Positions 30,476 to 39,524 of a stretch of DNA of 64,000 nucleotides are shown here, one piece after another (position 1 is the stretch's first letter; each line of letters opens with the position of its first letter). The translations under genes were made by a program, and so were the position numbers. Where the stretch lies: assembly GCA_964524025.1 (NCBI GenBank), contig CAZGBT010000001.1:56532-120531 (forward strand). Direction: 5' to 3'. A model generated the notes under the pieces. The model saw only the letters and a program-made list of their open reading frames with translations. It was not told the DNA's origin and made no database searches. This DNA comes from CAZGBT01 sp964524025 (GTDB lineage: Archaea; Aenigmatarchaeota; Aenigmatarchaeia; CG10238-14; EX4484-224).

Positions 30476-33400
30476 TTTCCTAACTTTATTATGGCTTTAA
30501 ATTTTTTCTCTAAAATTCTAGCCCATTTATCTTTTCTAGATCTTCTCCAATCGTAAAATAAGTAAAATAAGCAGAAGATGAGAGTCGAAACTGAAATTAT
30601 TAAACCTATTTCAAACCAATCTTGTGGTTTATATCTTATAACGATTTCTAAATTTCCAGTTTCATCAATCCAGAAGCCATTTATTACGCTGTATAAAGGG
30701 ATTGATTTAACAACTTCAACTTTTTTTCCATCTTTATAAACTCTTGCTTCCCATAACGGATCATAAGCTTCAGCAAAGCTAAGCATGAAAGGTTTGGTTG
30801 CATTTACTTTAACCTTCCAAAGAGTTGGATTGATTTTTGTGTAATTTATTATTTCAGCAGGTTTTTCTTTTATTTCGAATAATTCTTCAATTGTCTGATT
30901 TGTTTCTGTTGAATAGAGCCAGATAACATCTAAATGAGAATTTTTGCTTGCGAGTATTTCCAGCTTATATTTTCCTTTAGTTAGATCGAATAGCGGAGTA
31001 TACGTAAAGTTTAAAGAATTCGATTTGAGGATGAATTCATGATCGCCAATTCTTACTTTAAATTCTCCAACACCCTTTAAAGCAAGCCTATATGTTCCGT
31101 TCTTGACGATTTCGATGCCATGCCAAGCTTTACCATTCTTAACAAATTTCAGAACTTCACCATTACTTGCTTCTCCACCAAATTCTTTGCTGATTTCTGC
31201 ATTCTCTCTATACAGATCACTTTCAGCTTCGAAGAGATAAATTATCGTTTTGTTTTGCAACAGTTTTTCAATTTCTTCTTTTGCTTTGTAGTATTCGTTT
31301 TCCGGAATTAAAGCAAATAAATTAACAGCGTTAAATCCTTTGATGTTCTCAAGAATTATTTTGTGTTTTCCTCTTTCCAAGTAAAATGTGCCTAAGTCTT
31401 TCCATACGAATTTATTTAACTGATCTTTTGTGTTAATAACAATAGGTTCATTATCAAGATAAACCTTTATTTCTCCACCTTTTTGGTTCTTAAAGTATCG
31501 AATGAAAAGCTTGTAGTTATCGTCTTTGTCAACTTTAAACGGTATATCTAACGTTACTGGTTTTGCATATTTTGTTATGTCGTAAACTCTTACATCATCC
31601 ACCCATATTACATTCGGTGAAGGTTTATCTGTTTTGTGTCCATGCCAAATCTGTAGTTGAATGTAAGAGGTGTTTGGATTTTGAACAATGTAGTCAAACT
31701 GTACATCCTTCCAATCAAAAGTACCACTTCCAATACTTTTAACGTATTTCCCTGTAAGATATTTCTTGTTTGAATCAAACTCCAATACTTTTATGTGGAC
31801 TTTGTGAGCGTTTTCACCTCTGATTTTAAGTTTGAATGTGAAAACATCACCAGTCTCTGCTGGAATGAAAGGCGATCTTACAGTTTTCCAGCCCCATGTT
31901 GAATTATATAACTTTGCTATTAAGGCTCCCTTCTTCCATTCTAATTTATGGATAGCATTAAATTGCTTTTCTGGAGTTGTATTTTTCCACTCCAAGAATT
32001 CTTTTTCTGTATCAAAGTTCCAAGAGTAAATAATGTCGTTATCTTTCACTTCCAAGTTTTCTGGAATTCTTTTGGTAGCCCATGTGAAAACCAAACCATA
32101 ACCGTAATCAAATTGCCAGTTTTGTATGTCAAAACGTTCTAAATACGGATGCCACGCTCCATGCAGAGGATCTGTAGTCATAGCTTTTGACCAAAGTTTT
32201 TGTGGGTTGTGGTGAGTTGTGGCATAAAATGGTTTTATCACTTCAGTGTGATTGGCGATAAAGTGATACACTGTATTCTTTTTATCTCGAATTATATAAT
32301 GATTGTATACATTACTGTTAAAATTTTTCTTCACAATTTTGGATACAAAATAAATCGATAACATTGGCTTATTTAGTGAATTTACTTGCGTTAGTGCATT
32401 AAGGACAGCTAAATCATCCAGGACAGCCAAGTTATTCCTAGAAATACATACTGGAGATGAATAATCTAAATTTTCAAATACGTATAATGTTCCAAATTTT
32501 TTAACAAATTTTATATCTTTCTGATATTTTAGAAACTTAATGACATTTTTGCTCTTTTTAAACTCCGTTAAAGTAAATTTTGATTCAAATTCACTCTTAG
32601 AGGGCCTAGTTCTTATAACTATGTATTTCACACTCCACGGATTTAACAACACCCCAAATTTGTTTGTCTTATTATTTAGTAAAGAATCCACAGAGAATCG
32701 CCAATATGAGTCATACCGAATTGTAGGTTTCATGACTCCCCAAGGTGGTGTAGAGGGATATACGGTTACTTTAAAGTCTACACTCTGTCTTCTCAACCAT
32801 TGATCCATCTGTTTATGATCGTAAGGCACCTGTTGTGGCTTTAATTTTCCATTAAGATCGCCAGTCAGCAGAGGATAGCCAGCTATTAGAGGTGTAGCAA
32901 ATATTGCTAATATCGTTAAAGTAGAGACAATGAAAATATATTTAGATCTACATTTTCTATTTATTATTATTTTTATTTTTGAAACTAGAAATCCAATAAA
33001 GAAGCTATAACAAAAACTGAGTAGGAACATCCATTTATGAGGATCTCTAAACAACCATCCTATGGAGGAAACTAGCGGGATTTTAAGGGATAAATAAGCA
33101 TATACTCTACCTATTGGTGGGTTGTCCCCTTTGCTAAGAAATATTAAAATAACTAATAGAACTGCAATAAGTACATATACCTTTTCTTCTCCTTTAGATC
33201 TATACGATCTAGTGAATAGTAGAGGAATAATAGCAAGTATAGGTATTGTAAATACTGCTATCATCCAAAAAATCGACGGTAGTGGAAGACTGGAAAATAA
33301 ATCTCCTGGTCGCCAATAACTATGTAATCTAATTACATTTAAAAGTTGTGCATTTCTGCTTAAAAGAGACAATACTTCCTCTGTAAACACGTATGGAGGT

Positions 33401-34065
33401 TGTAGTGCCGCTAATCTAGATTGAAAGAGATAGGGAATTATCCAAAATGACGATAACCCCGTATACAGTGCGGTAATAGCAAAAAGAGAAATCGTGGATT
33501 TTTTAATGTATTCATATATTTTGACTTTAGTAAAAAACAAAATTGTTACAGAAGTATAAAATATAATTAATAGAGAGAATAATGCCCAATGTGGGGAGGT
33601 AGACATCATAAGCCATACTACAGATATGAGGATGATACGTTTCAATTTAATTTTCCTTTCTTTTGAAATGTCATTAAATAATTTAAATGCTAAATAGAAA
33701 AATAATGGTAGTAAAGCATAACTCAATAAAAGAAGTTTATGTTGGATTCTAGTAATAACGACTGGATTAAAAATAAAAAATAACGTTGATATTGTGGAAG
33801 CTACAATTGATTTTGTGAATTTATAACTAATTCTATACATAGTTATACTCATAGTAACAAGAATGATGAGGTAAATCAAACGTTCAGAGATTTCTGGAGG
33901 GAAGCATGAAAGCCAAAGATAAATAACCTTTTGCTGAATTTGAACTTTCTTTTGGAAATAAGAATCCCAAACGAATCTACCAAATGATAGCCAATAATCT
34001 GAAATATATGGCCAAGACAGATCTCTGTAGTGTGCAAAACCGGGATTAAAAAATAAGCCTCTCAA
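30472..34065 (-). CDS. Giant GT-C glycosyltransferase / membrane protein with C-terminal carbohydrate-binding-like domains
   Basis: About 1197 residues. The N-terminal third has some twelve membrane helices, with FAHYRDLSWPYISD near the start as the first external loop bearing the catalytic-type Asp. The middle contains two beta-sandwich domains of the carbohydrate-binding type (WRVHIKVLEF-like strands, FKLKIRGENAHKVHIKV and VTLDIPFKVDKDDNYKLF), followed by YFKNQKGGEIKVYLDN. A last membrane helix sits near 1150 with a basic tail. It resembles archaeal DUF2298/arabinofuranosyltransferase-like GT-C proteins. The first standard start is TTG 34065. The frame stays open about 140 bases further upstream, encoding a plausible first membrane helix (VSAIVILLAIDIFIL) but without ATG, GTG or TTG, so the true start is unclear. 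Confidence 0.68.
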   Translation of the reverse strand: MRGLFFNPGFAHYRDLSWPYISDYWLSFGRFVWDSYFQKKVQIQQKVIYLWLSCFPPEISERLIYLIILVTMSITMYRISYKFTKSIVASTISTLFFIFNPVVITRIQHKLLLLSYALLPLFFYLAFKLFNDISKERKIKLKRIILISVVWLMMSTSPHWALFSLLIIFYTSVTILFFTKVKIYEYIKKSTISLFAITALYTGLSSFWIIPYLFQSRLAALQPPYVFTEEVLSLLSRNAQLLNVIRLHSYWRPGDLFSSLPLPSIFWMIAVFTIPILAIIPLLFTRSYRSKGEEKVYVLIAVLLVILIFLSKGDNPPIGRVYAYLSLKIPLVSSIGWLFRDPHKWMFLLSFCYSFFIGFLVSKIKIIINRKCRSKYIFIVSTLTILAIFATPLIAGYPLLTGDLNGKLKPQQVPYDHKQMDQWLRRQSVDFKVTVYPSTPPWGVMKPTIRYDSYWRFSVDSLLNNKTNKFGVLLNPWSVKYIVIRTRPSKSEFESKFTLTEFKKSKNVIKFLKYQKDIKFVKKFGTLYVFENLDYSSPVCISRNNLAVLDDLAVLNALTQVNSLNKPMLSIYFVSKIVKKNFNSNVYNHYIIRDKKNTVYHFIANHTEVIKPFYATTHHNPQKLWSKAMTTDPLHGAWHPYLERFDIQNWQFDYGYGLVFTWATKRIPENLEVKDNDIIYSWNFDTEKEFLEWKNTTPEKQFNAIHKLEWKKGALIAKLYNSTWGWKTVRSPFIPAETGDVFTFKLKIRGENAHKVHIKVLEFDSNKKYLTGKYVKSIGSGTFDWKDVQFDYIVQNPNTSYIQLQIWHGHKTDKPSPNVIWVDDVRVYDITKYAKPVTLDIPFKVDKDDNYKLFIRYFKNQKGGEIKVYLDNEPIVINTKDQLNKFVWKDLGTFYLERGKHKIILENIKGFNAVNLFALIPENEYYKAKEEIEKLLQNKTIIYLFEAESDLYRENAEISKEFGGEASNGEVLKFVKNGKAWHGIEIVKNGTYRLALKGVGEFKVRIGDHEFILKSNSLNFTYTPLFDLTKGKYKLEILASKNSHLDVIWLYSTETNQTIEELFEIKEKPAEIINYTKINPTLWKVKVNATKPFMLSFAEAYDPLWEARVYKDGKKVEVVKSIPLYSVINGFWIDETGNLEIVIRYKPQDWFEIGLIISVSTLIFCLFYLFYDWRRSRKDKWARILEKKFKAIIKLGK

Positions 34066-34223
34066 AATAAATATATCGATCGCAAGTAAGATTACTATAG
34101 CTGATACTTGTTTTACCTCTATTTTTATCTCCCCATTTTTTAAATTTTGTGATGATGAATTTAAACTCTTAGTCTTTTCTTTTTTAAATTTTCTCTATTT
34201 CCAAAGAGATATTTATGCAGAAA

Positions 34224-35729
34224 CTATTCAGAGACTGAACGATGAAATATATTTGTCAAAGTCCGCCCATCCATATGGGCGATTTTTGGGACCCCCAAAA
34301 TATATAAAATCGTTGTAGCAACGTCCCATACTTTTATTTTATCCTCTAACCGCTTATTTACCACATTCCGGCCATAAGCAACGAAAATCCCGTTAATATG
34401 ATGATTTGCGGGTCTTGCAATTCTCCCATGAATCGGAGGCGTGAATATAGATTTTCCATCTATTTTGTTATAAGCTACAGCTTCATATCCGTCTTTCATT
34501 AAAATGAATATATCAGGTAACTTTTCATCGTTAGTGTTAAATAATTCCTTCTTTGTATATACCTTTTCGACTATTTTTTCTCCAGTTTCTGGGTCTTTTA
34601 ACTCTTCTAATTTAGAAACAATATATTTCACAATGCTATCGTATTCTTTCATTTTAACTATGCCAGAAGGTTCTCTTCCAGCTAGATTGACATTTATTAT
34701 ACCACCTGACCCTTCGTAAAAATAGGCTTTGGTTTCGTTCCATTTTATTTCATGCACATAGTCGAGTTCCTCGCTCGGTACGATTTTTAGTAGTTTTTCT
34801 AACATTTTGTTTCTTTTAAGTTTCCAAACTAAATTCCTCATACCCAATTTCAGTAACACTTTTTTAATACTTTCAGCAGTTATTAACGATTTCCTCCTCC
34901 GTTTTATAGTTTTTAGTAATCCAATTTGTTTTAACCAGTTATTAACGCAAAAATATTTCTTAACAGGTGCAAATCCATGATCAGACACAATAAATAGAAC
35001 AAAATTTTTATCCTTTAAATCTACTAATAAATTTCCGATAAACTCATCAAAAGACTTGTAAAAAGAATAAATCAACTGCTTATCTTCCCAAAAATAATGT
35101 TGAATTACATCTAAAGCTCTAAAAATAGAAAATAAAAAATTCCATTCTTCGTTTTTAACGAAATAGCGAGTCATTCTAATTTGTTCTTCAGTTACTTCTT
35201 TGATTCTATTCACAAATACCTTAGCGTTATTTGAGACCAACAAGAGATCTTCATTAAAATCAACGTCATATTTTGGGAAATTTTCAAGTATAAACTCTCT
35301 ATATGACTTTGGGTATACAAAATCACTCTCCCGTGATGGTGTACCTAAACCTGTTATTAAAATACCATTAATGGGTTTTGGGGGATACATGAATAAAGCA
35401 TTTATTACAACAGATTTTAAGCCAAATTCTGATAGAATCTCCCAGACAGTTGGCACATTTACATCTTTCGAAAATATTGGACGGTAAAAGTATGATTTTT
35501 CCTTTCGTTTTACAAATCCAAAGATACCGTGTTTCGATGGTTTACAACCAGTGTATATAGATACCCAAGCAGACGGCGAAAGTGGCGGTATAGTACTCTC
35601 TAAAACACCCCATGCTCCATTTTCCATTAAATACTTGAATGTCGGTAATTTACCCTCATCAGCCCACGGTTTTATCAAATCCCAAGTTGCACCGTCTAAG
35701 CCTATTACTATAACTTTTGGTTTTTTCAT
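34224..35729 (-). CDS. Alkaline-phosphatase-superfamily phosphodiesterase/phosphohydrolase
   Basis: A 501-residue member of the type I phosphodiesterase/nucleotide pyrophosphatase group. The N-terminus VIVIGLDGATWDLI gives the first metal-binding Asp, SAWVSIYTGCKPSKHGIFGF the nucleophile region, and FIVSDHGFAPVKKYF the Asp-His metal ligands. HGRIARPANHHINGIFVAYG carries the last His residues near the C-terminus. Related archaeal proteins sit in surface-glycan clusters and may trim or transfer phospho-sugars. I prefer ATG 35729, preceded by GGTGAG, to the ATG at 35750. It is in the glycan cluster, leftward, separated from the large GT-C gene by 158 bases. Confidence 0.82.
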   Translation of the reverse strand: MKKPKVIVIGLDGATWDLIKPWADEGKLPTFKYLMENGAWGVLESTIPPLSPSAWVSIYTGCKPSKHGIFGFVKRKEKSYFYRPIFSKDVNVPTVWEILSEFGLKSVVINALFMYPPKPINGILITGLGTPSRESDFVYPKSYREFILENFPKYDVDFNEDLLLVSNNAKVFVNRIKEVTEEQIRMTRYFVKNEEWNFLFSIFRALDVIQHYFWEDKQLIYSFYKSFDEFIGNLLVDLKDKNFVLFIVSDHGFAPVKKYFCVNNWLKQIGLLKTIKRRRKSLITAESIKKVLLKLGMRNLVWKLKRNKMLEKLLKIVPSEELDYVHEIKWNETKAYFYEGSGGIINVNLAGREPSGIVKMKEYDSIVKYIVSKLEELKDPETGEKIVEKVYTKKELFNTNDEKLPDIFILMKDGYEAVAYNKIDGKSIFTPPIHGRIARPANHHINGIFVAYGRNVVNKRLEDKIKVWDVATTILYILGVPKIAHMDGRTLTNIFHRSVSE

Positions 35730-35808
35730 TTTCTCACCTTTACCCATCATCTAACTCACTTTCACCAAGAATATGTCCAAACCGATTATTCGTTTTGTCA
35801 TCATAAAT

Positions 35809-36546
35809 TTATGATTTTTTAATTTTCCTAGCGACAACTTCAATTGTTCTATAACCAATTACAGGCATTTTAATTTTCCTCGCCTTTCTCAACAATTTAT
35901 GCTTTTGATAAAAGTTAGGTGAAGGTTTAATTAAACCAGCTTTAATAAAAAATCTTATAATCAAGTCCATTATAGGATACTTAACTTTTTCAGTCCTGTA
36001 TTCGACAATCTCAAACCCGTTTTCTTTTAGCAAATCTAAGAATTCTTGCTCAGATTTGTATTCTCTTACATGCGTAGGATCGAGCTTAAATCCATTATTC
36101 CAGTAAATCCAAAAACCATACCATCTCTTTATTACTGTTGAAACATAGAAATATCCATCTGGTTTAAGAATTCTGTAAACTTCTTTAAGCATCTTTGAAT
36201 CATCTGGAACGTGCTCTATTACTTGAGATGATATCGCCACATCAAAGGAGTTATCTGGTATCTGACTTAGACCGCATACATCCGCAACAATGGCTTCGGC
36301 AAATGGACAAAACTCTTTCAATCTCCTTATCCTTTCTTTGGAAATATCAACTCCTACAATTCTACTCGCATTCTTAAGTAACCCTTTGGAATGTAGTGCA
36401 TAAAGAATCTTTCCATCACCGCACCCCAAATCAATTAGAGAATATGATTTGTTTAACCTTTTCAGTAGACTTTCCAACATTTCTGGAACGGAGATGTCTA
36501 TAAAGTGTATATGTTTCTCGCTGTATTCGCTAAAATTTTCACTCAT
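35809..36546 (-). CDS. SAM-dependent methyltransferase in the glycan cluster
   Basis: A 245-residue class I methyltransferase. Motif I is SLIDLGCGDGKILYAL, followed by RIVGVDISKERIRRL, ADVCGLSQIPDNSFDVAIS and EHVPDDSKMLKEVYRILKPDG, marked here as residues about 120-140. The start is ATG 36546, which overlaps the stop of the upstream GT2 gene by 8 bases; an earlier frame start lies deeper in that gene and is unlikely. It probably methylates a sugar or lipid intermediate of the surface glycan, as inferred from its place at the end of a four-gene glycosyltransferase operon. Confidence 0.8.
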   Translation of the reverse strand: MSENFSEYSEKHIHFIDISVPEMLESLLKRLNKSYSLIDLGCGDGKILYALHSKGLLKNASRIVGVDISKERIRRLKEFCPFAEAIVADVCGLSQIPDNSFDVAISSQVIEHVPDDSKMLKEVYRILKPDGYFYVSTVIKRWYGFWIYWNNGFKLDPTHVREYKSEQEFLDLLKENGFEIVEYRTEKVKYPIMDLIIRFFIKAGLIKPSPNFYQKHKLLRKARKIKMPVIGYRTIEVVARKIKKS

Positions 36547-37363
36547 TTTTAATCCCTCCAACCAGATATCCCAATCCAGCAGAAGCATATTCCAAACCCT
36601 TCAACGCCAACACACCTAAAGCCAGCAAAGGTTTCGAATAAAACCTTTTATCTCCTAAAAACAATCCAAACCTTCTCAACGGACTTATCTGCTTGGCTCC
36701 GTATCGCTTATATCTTTTAACATATTTCCAAGCTGTTTTTCCGTAATAATACTTCTTTTTCAACCATTTTAAAAGCGAAAAGTTTTCTTCATGATGTAAA
36801 ATCTCAGCTCTTATTCTTGCTCTAACATTATAGCCTAATTTCTCAATCTTTTGTGGCAATGTTGACTCCTCAAAAAACACAACGTCCTCATCAAAACCCC
36901 CAACTTTTAATGCTAAATATTTTCTAAAAAACCTTGCAGATTCTATCGCACTTCCAGCGTAAAAACTCCTTTCAAAATCTCTAACTCTAATCCAAAATCC
37001 ATTACCAACTGACCTTTCTGGAATGATTATTCCACCTATCTTATCATGTTTCTCGGCTAATTCAACACATTCTTTAACCACGTTTTTACTTAGTTCCATG
37101 TCAGAATCTATAAAAAAAACATATTTTCCTTTTGCATTCCTTAATCCAAAGTTTTTAGCTTTTGCTCTCTCACAATTGAATTGAAGGACTCTAACTTTAT
37201 ACTTTCTTGCAATTTCAATAGTGCTATCTTTAGAAAACCTGTCAACAATTATTACTTCAATATTCCTATAAGTTTGATTTTTAATCGATTCCAAGCATTT
37301 AGCTAAAGTTTTCTCTGAATTGTAAGTTGGAATTATTATTGAAACTAAAGGTTTATCTTTCAT
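36539..37363 (-). CDS. Family 2 glycosyltransferase
   Basis: A 274-residue GT-A fold enzyme. The N-terminus PLVSIIIPTYNSEKTLAKCL binds the nucleotide, NIEVIIVDRFSKDST follows, and VFFIDSDMELS supplies the DxD metal motif. AGSAIESARFFRKYLALKVGGFDE and FEESTLPQKIEKLGY are the acceptor side. The C-terminus, with a Gly-rich hydrophobic region (SAGLGYLVGG), may associate with the membrane. It overlaps the preceding GT4 gene by 11 bases and the following methyltransferase by 8, in a tightly packed operon (38438 to 35809). Confidence 0.87.
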   Translation of the reverse strand: MKDKPLVSIIIPTYNSEKTLAKCLESIKNQTYRNIEVIIVDRFSKDSTIEIARKYKVRVLQFNCERAKAKNFGLRNAKGKYVFFIDSDMELSKNVVKECVELAEKHDKIGGIIIPERSVGNGFWIRVRDFERSFYAGSAIESARFFRKYLALKVGGFDEDVVFFEESTLPQKIEKLGYNVRARIRAEILHHEENFSLLKWLKKKYYYGKTAWKYVKRYKRYGAKQISPLRRFGLFLGDKRFYSKPLLALGVLALKGLEYASAGLGYLVGGIKNE

Positions 37364-38441
37364 TCATAATACCTTTTATAATTCTTAAAAATTCCTTTGC
37401 ACTTTTATCCCAACTAAACTTTCTAGAATATTTTAAAGCATTTTTGCTTAACTTCTTCCTCAACTTTTCATCTTCCAAAACTTTTATTATAGCTTTAGCT
37501 AAAGCTTTAACATCTCCATTTTCTTTTACTAGTAAACCTGTTTCTCCATCGACAATAGAATCTCTTAATCCAGGAACATCATAAGCTATGCAAGGAGTAC
37601 CACAAGCATTAGCTTCGATTACAGTAATACCCCAACCTTCTTTCATGGAAGGATTAACAAAAACCCATGCTTTTGTTAAGAGTTCTTTTTTCTTTTGGTT
37701 ACTAACTTTACCAAAAATTCTCACACTATCTATTTTTTTGTTAATTTTCCAATCCCCATCACCAGCTAACCAAAGTTCTGCATTTTTTATTTTTTTCTTT
37801 ACGATTTCAAAGGCTTCAATGAGCAAATCAATTCTTTTATACTTTTTCCATCTCCCTAAATAAAGGATTGTCGGATTCTTAGATTTTCTAATTTTTGCTT
37901 GTATTTTAATCCAAGCGTCCAAACCATTTTGGACTATACTAATTTTTCTTAAAAAACATCTCTTTAACTCTTCCTTACTACTTCTTGAAACCGTAACAAA
38001 AGGTAAGAAGAAATAAAACAATGGAATTAGCTTTTCAGCAATCCAAGCTATGAAGGCTTGATAAATCTTTAATTCCTTTGAAAAAATTTTCCATCCAACC
38101 AAATGATGAATTATAACTAACTTTTTTGGTTTCCAAACATAAAGAGGTGTAAAGAATGGAACACCATTTATATCTTCAATGACCAAATCAAATTTTCTTT
38201 TTCTCAGTTCTTTTAAGTAATACCAGAAAGCGTAAAGATAAACAGAGAATTTTCTGCCTTTTCTAATTATTTCGATGCCATCTTCAAACTCTCTTTCTTT
38301 TGCTCCCTCAAAGCTGGAGACAAACCATGTAATTCTATACCCTTTTTTAGCCAATCTCTTAGAAATTTCATAAAGATACTTTTCCGCCCCTCCAGCCAAA
38401 GGATTTTTCCAACAACGCCAGTTAAATATTAAAATTTTCAT
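37353..38441 (-). CDS. Family 4 glycosyltransferase
   Basis: A 362-residue GT-B fold enzyme. The donor-binding Rossmann half has TILYLGRWKKYKRIDLLIEAF and the signature KEGWGITVIEANACGTPCIAYDVPGLRDSI with the EX7E-type glutamates, marked near residues 265-295. The N-terminal half begins with NWRCWKNPLAGGAEKYLYEI, the acceptor-site glycine motif of GT4. It transfers a sugar from a nucleotide donor to a lipid or oligosaccharide in the cytoplasm. It starts with an ATGA overlap to the dolichyl-phosphate-type GT2 and overlaps the next GT2 by 11 bases. Confidence 0.9.
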   Translation of the reverse strand: MKILIFNWRCWKNPLAGGAEKYLYEISKRLAKKGYRITWFVSSFEGAKEREFEDGIEIIRKGRKFSVYLYAFWYYLKELRKRKFDLVIEDINGVPFFTPLYVWKPKKLVIIHHLVGWKIFSKELKIYQAFIAWIAEKLIPLFYFFLPFVTVSRSSKEELKRCFLRKISIVQNGLDAWIKIQAKIRKSKNPTILYLGRWKKYKRIDLLIEAFEIVKKKIKNAELWLAGDGDWKINKKIDSVRIFGKVSNQKKKELLTKAWVFVNPSMKEGWGITVIEANACGTPCIAYDVPGLRDSIVDGETGLLVKENGDVKALAKAIIKVLEDEKLRKKLSKNALKYSRKFSWDKSAKEFLRIIKGIMNER

Positions 38442-39217
38442 AGCTCTCTTACCACTTTATAGATCCATCTTATAGGTTTTGATTTAGCAATAAAAGCAAA
38501 AGGTGATGTTTTAATTCTTAGTCCTATGACAGAAAGAAACATCTGGATAGAAACTTTTACTAAATTAAGTTTTGAACCTTCCTCATACCTCCAAGTAATT
38601 GGGACCTCTTTTATTTTAAAACCCTTTTTGTTCAGCCTATAAAGCAAATCGATATCAAAGGCCCAATCTGTCAATCCCAATTCATTAACTACACTTTTAA
38701 TTGCTTTTTTTCTGAAGAATTTTGCTCCACATTGAGTGTCTTTAAAATGAAAGCCAAAAAGTACTCTAACTAAAAAATTAAAAACGCGGCTTGCTATTCT
38801 TCTTGCAAGGGGTTCATCCTTCCTTATGACTGCGCCATTAATCCATCTTGAAGCTATAACTCCATCGTGTCCTCTTAAGTTTTTCAGCAAAAATTCAATA
38901 CTTTCACAAGGGGTGGAACCGTCTGCGTCGAGAAAACCTACGACTTCTCCTTTAGCAACTTTAAACCCTTTAATAATAGCTCCACCCTTCCCTAGACGTT
39001 TAGGAGGACGAATATGTATTATACAAGGAAATTCTTTGCATAAGTTTTCTACAATTTTTGGTGTAAAATCCTCACAGCCATCTGTAATTACAATTATTTC
39101 GAAATTTTCCTTGTACAGTTTTTTAAGAAAAGTTATGTAATTTCTTAATGTCTTTTCTATTCTTTTTTCTTCATTATAAGCTGGAATTATTACCGATAAG
39201 TCTTTTACTCTACCCAT
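38438..39217 (-). CDS. Dolichyl-phosphate glucosyl/mannosyltransferase-like GT2
   Basis: A 259-residue GT2 enzyme resembling ALG5/DPM1. DLSVIIPAYNEEKRIEKTL is the nucleotide site, VGFLDADGSTPCESI the DxD motif, and KDTQCGAKFFRKKAIKS with LTDWAFDIDLLYRLNKKG are hallmark acceptor-side sequences of dolichyl-phosphate hexose synthases. It would load a lipid phosphate with one sugar for the GT-C enzymes in this cluster. The start is ATG 39217, which follows a GAGGGA ribosome-binding-like element; a TTG 12 bases earlier is less likely. First gene of the leftward operon. Confidence 0.87.
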   Translation of the reverse strand: MGRVKDLSVIIPAYNEEKRIEKTLRNYITFLKKLYKENFEIIVITDGCEDFTPKIVENLCKEFPCIIHIRPPKRLGKGGAIIKGFKVAKGEVVGFLDADGSTPCESIEFLLKNLRGHDGVIASRWINGAVIRKDEPLARRIASRVFNFLVRVLFGFHFKDTQCGAKFFRKKAIKSVVNELGLTDWAFDIDLLYRLNKKGFKIKEVPITWRYEEGSKLNLVKVSIQMFLSVIGLRIKTSPFAFIAKSKPIRWIYKVVREL

Positions 39218-39524
39218 TTTTTCCCTCAAAGATTTTTGAATAACTTCCTTTCAAACCTTTTCATATTAGTCTTTGTGAGTAAGTTTTTAAGCATTAGTTT
39301 TCAATAAATGCTAACAACAATATTATCTAAAACTAATAAACAAAACCGAATACTAAAAATAATCTTCAAAAATTCTACTTCAAAACTTTTTTTGAATTCA
39401 TTTAGAGCTATCATTTAAAATAGATCTCACTAAGTTGTTAAAATTAGCTTCCGCTAGGATACTTACTTTTTGCTACATAACATTAAACCTTTAAAATATT
39501 AAGTCTTAATAGCAAATTCTAATT
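39218..39524. promoter_or_regulatory. Intergenic divergent promoter region (glycan operon and subtilase)
   Basis: The 307 bases are extremely AT-rich and contain no recognisable gene. A TTAAAATATT TATA-like box at 39491-39500 lies about 25-34 bases before the subtilase ATG (39525), consistent with a leaderless transcript. The leftward glycosyltransferase operon must start within the first 60 bases. I see no strong inverted repeat. Confidence 0.45.

Noticed and set aside
31120..33319. Several plus-strand open frames antisense to the large GT-C gene
   Set aside because: All are short, overlap a gene with clear domain structure on the other strand, and show no family similarity.
34149..34240. 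GTGATGA and CTGA elements resembling a C/D box guide RNA
   Set aside because: No D'/C' pair and no kink-turn complement near the ends. GTGATGATGA also lies in the upstream open frame of the large GT-C gene.
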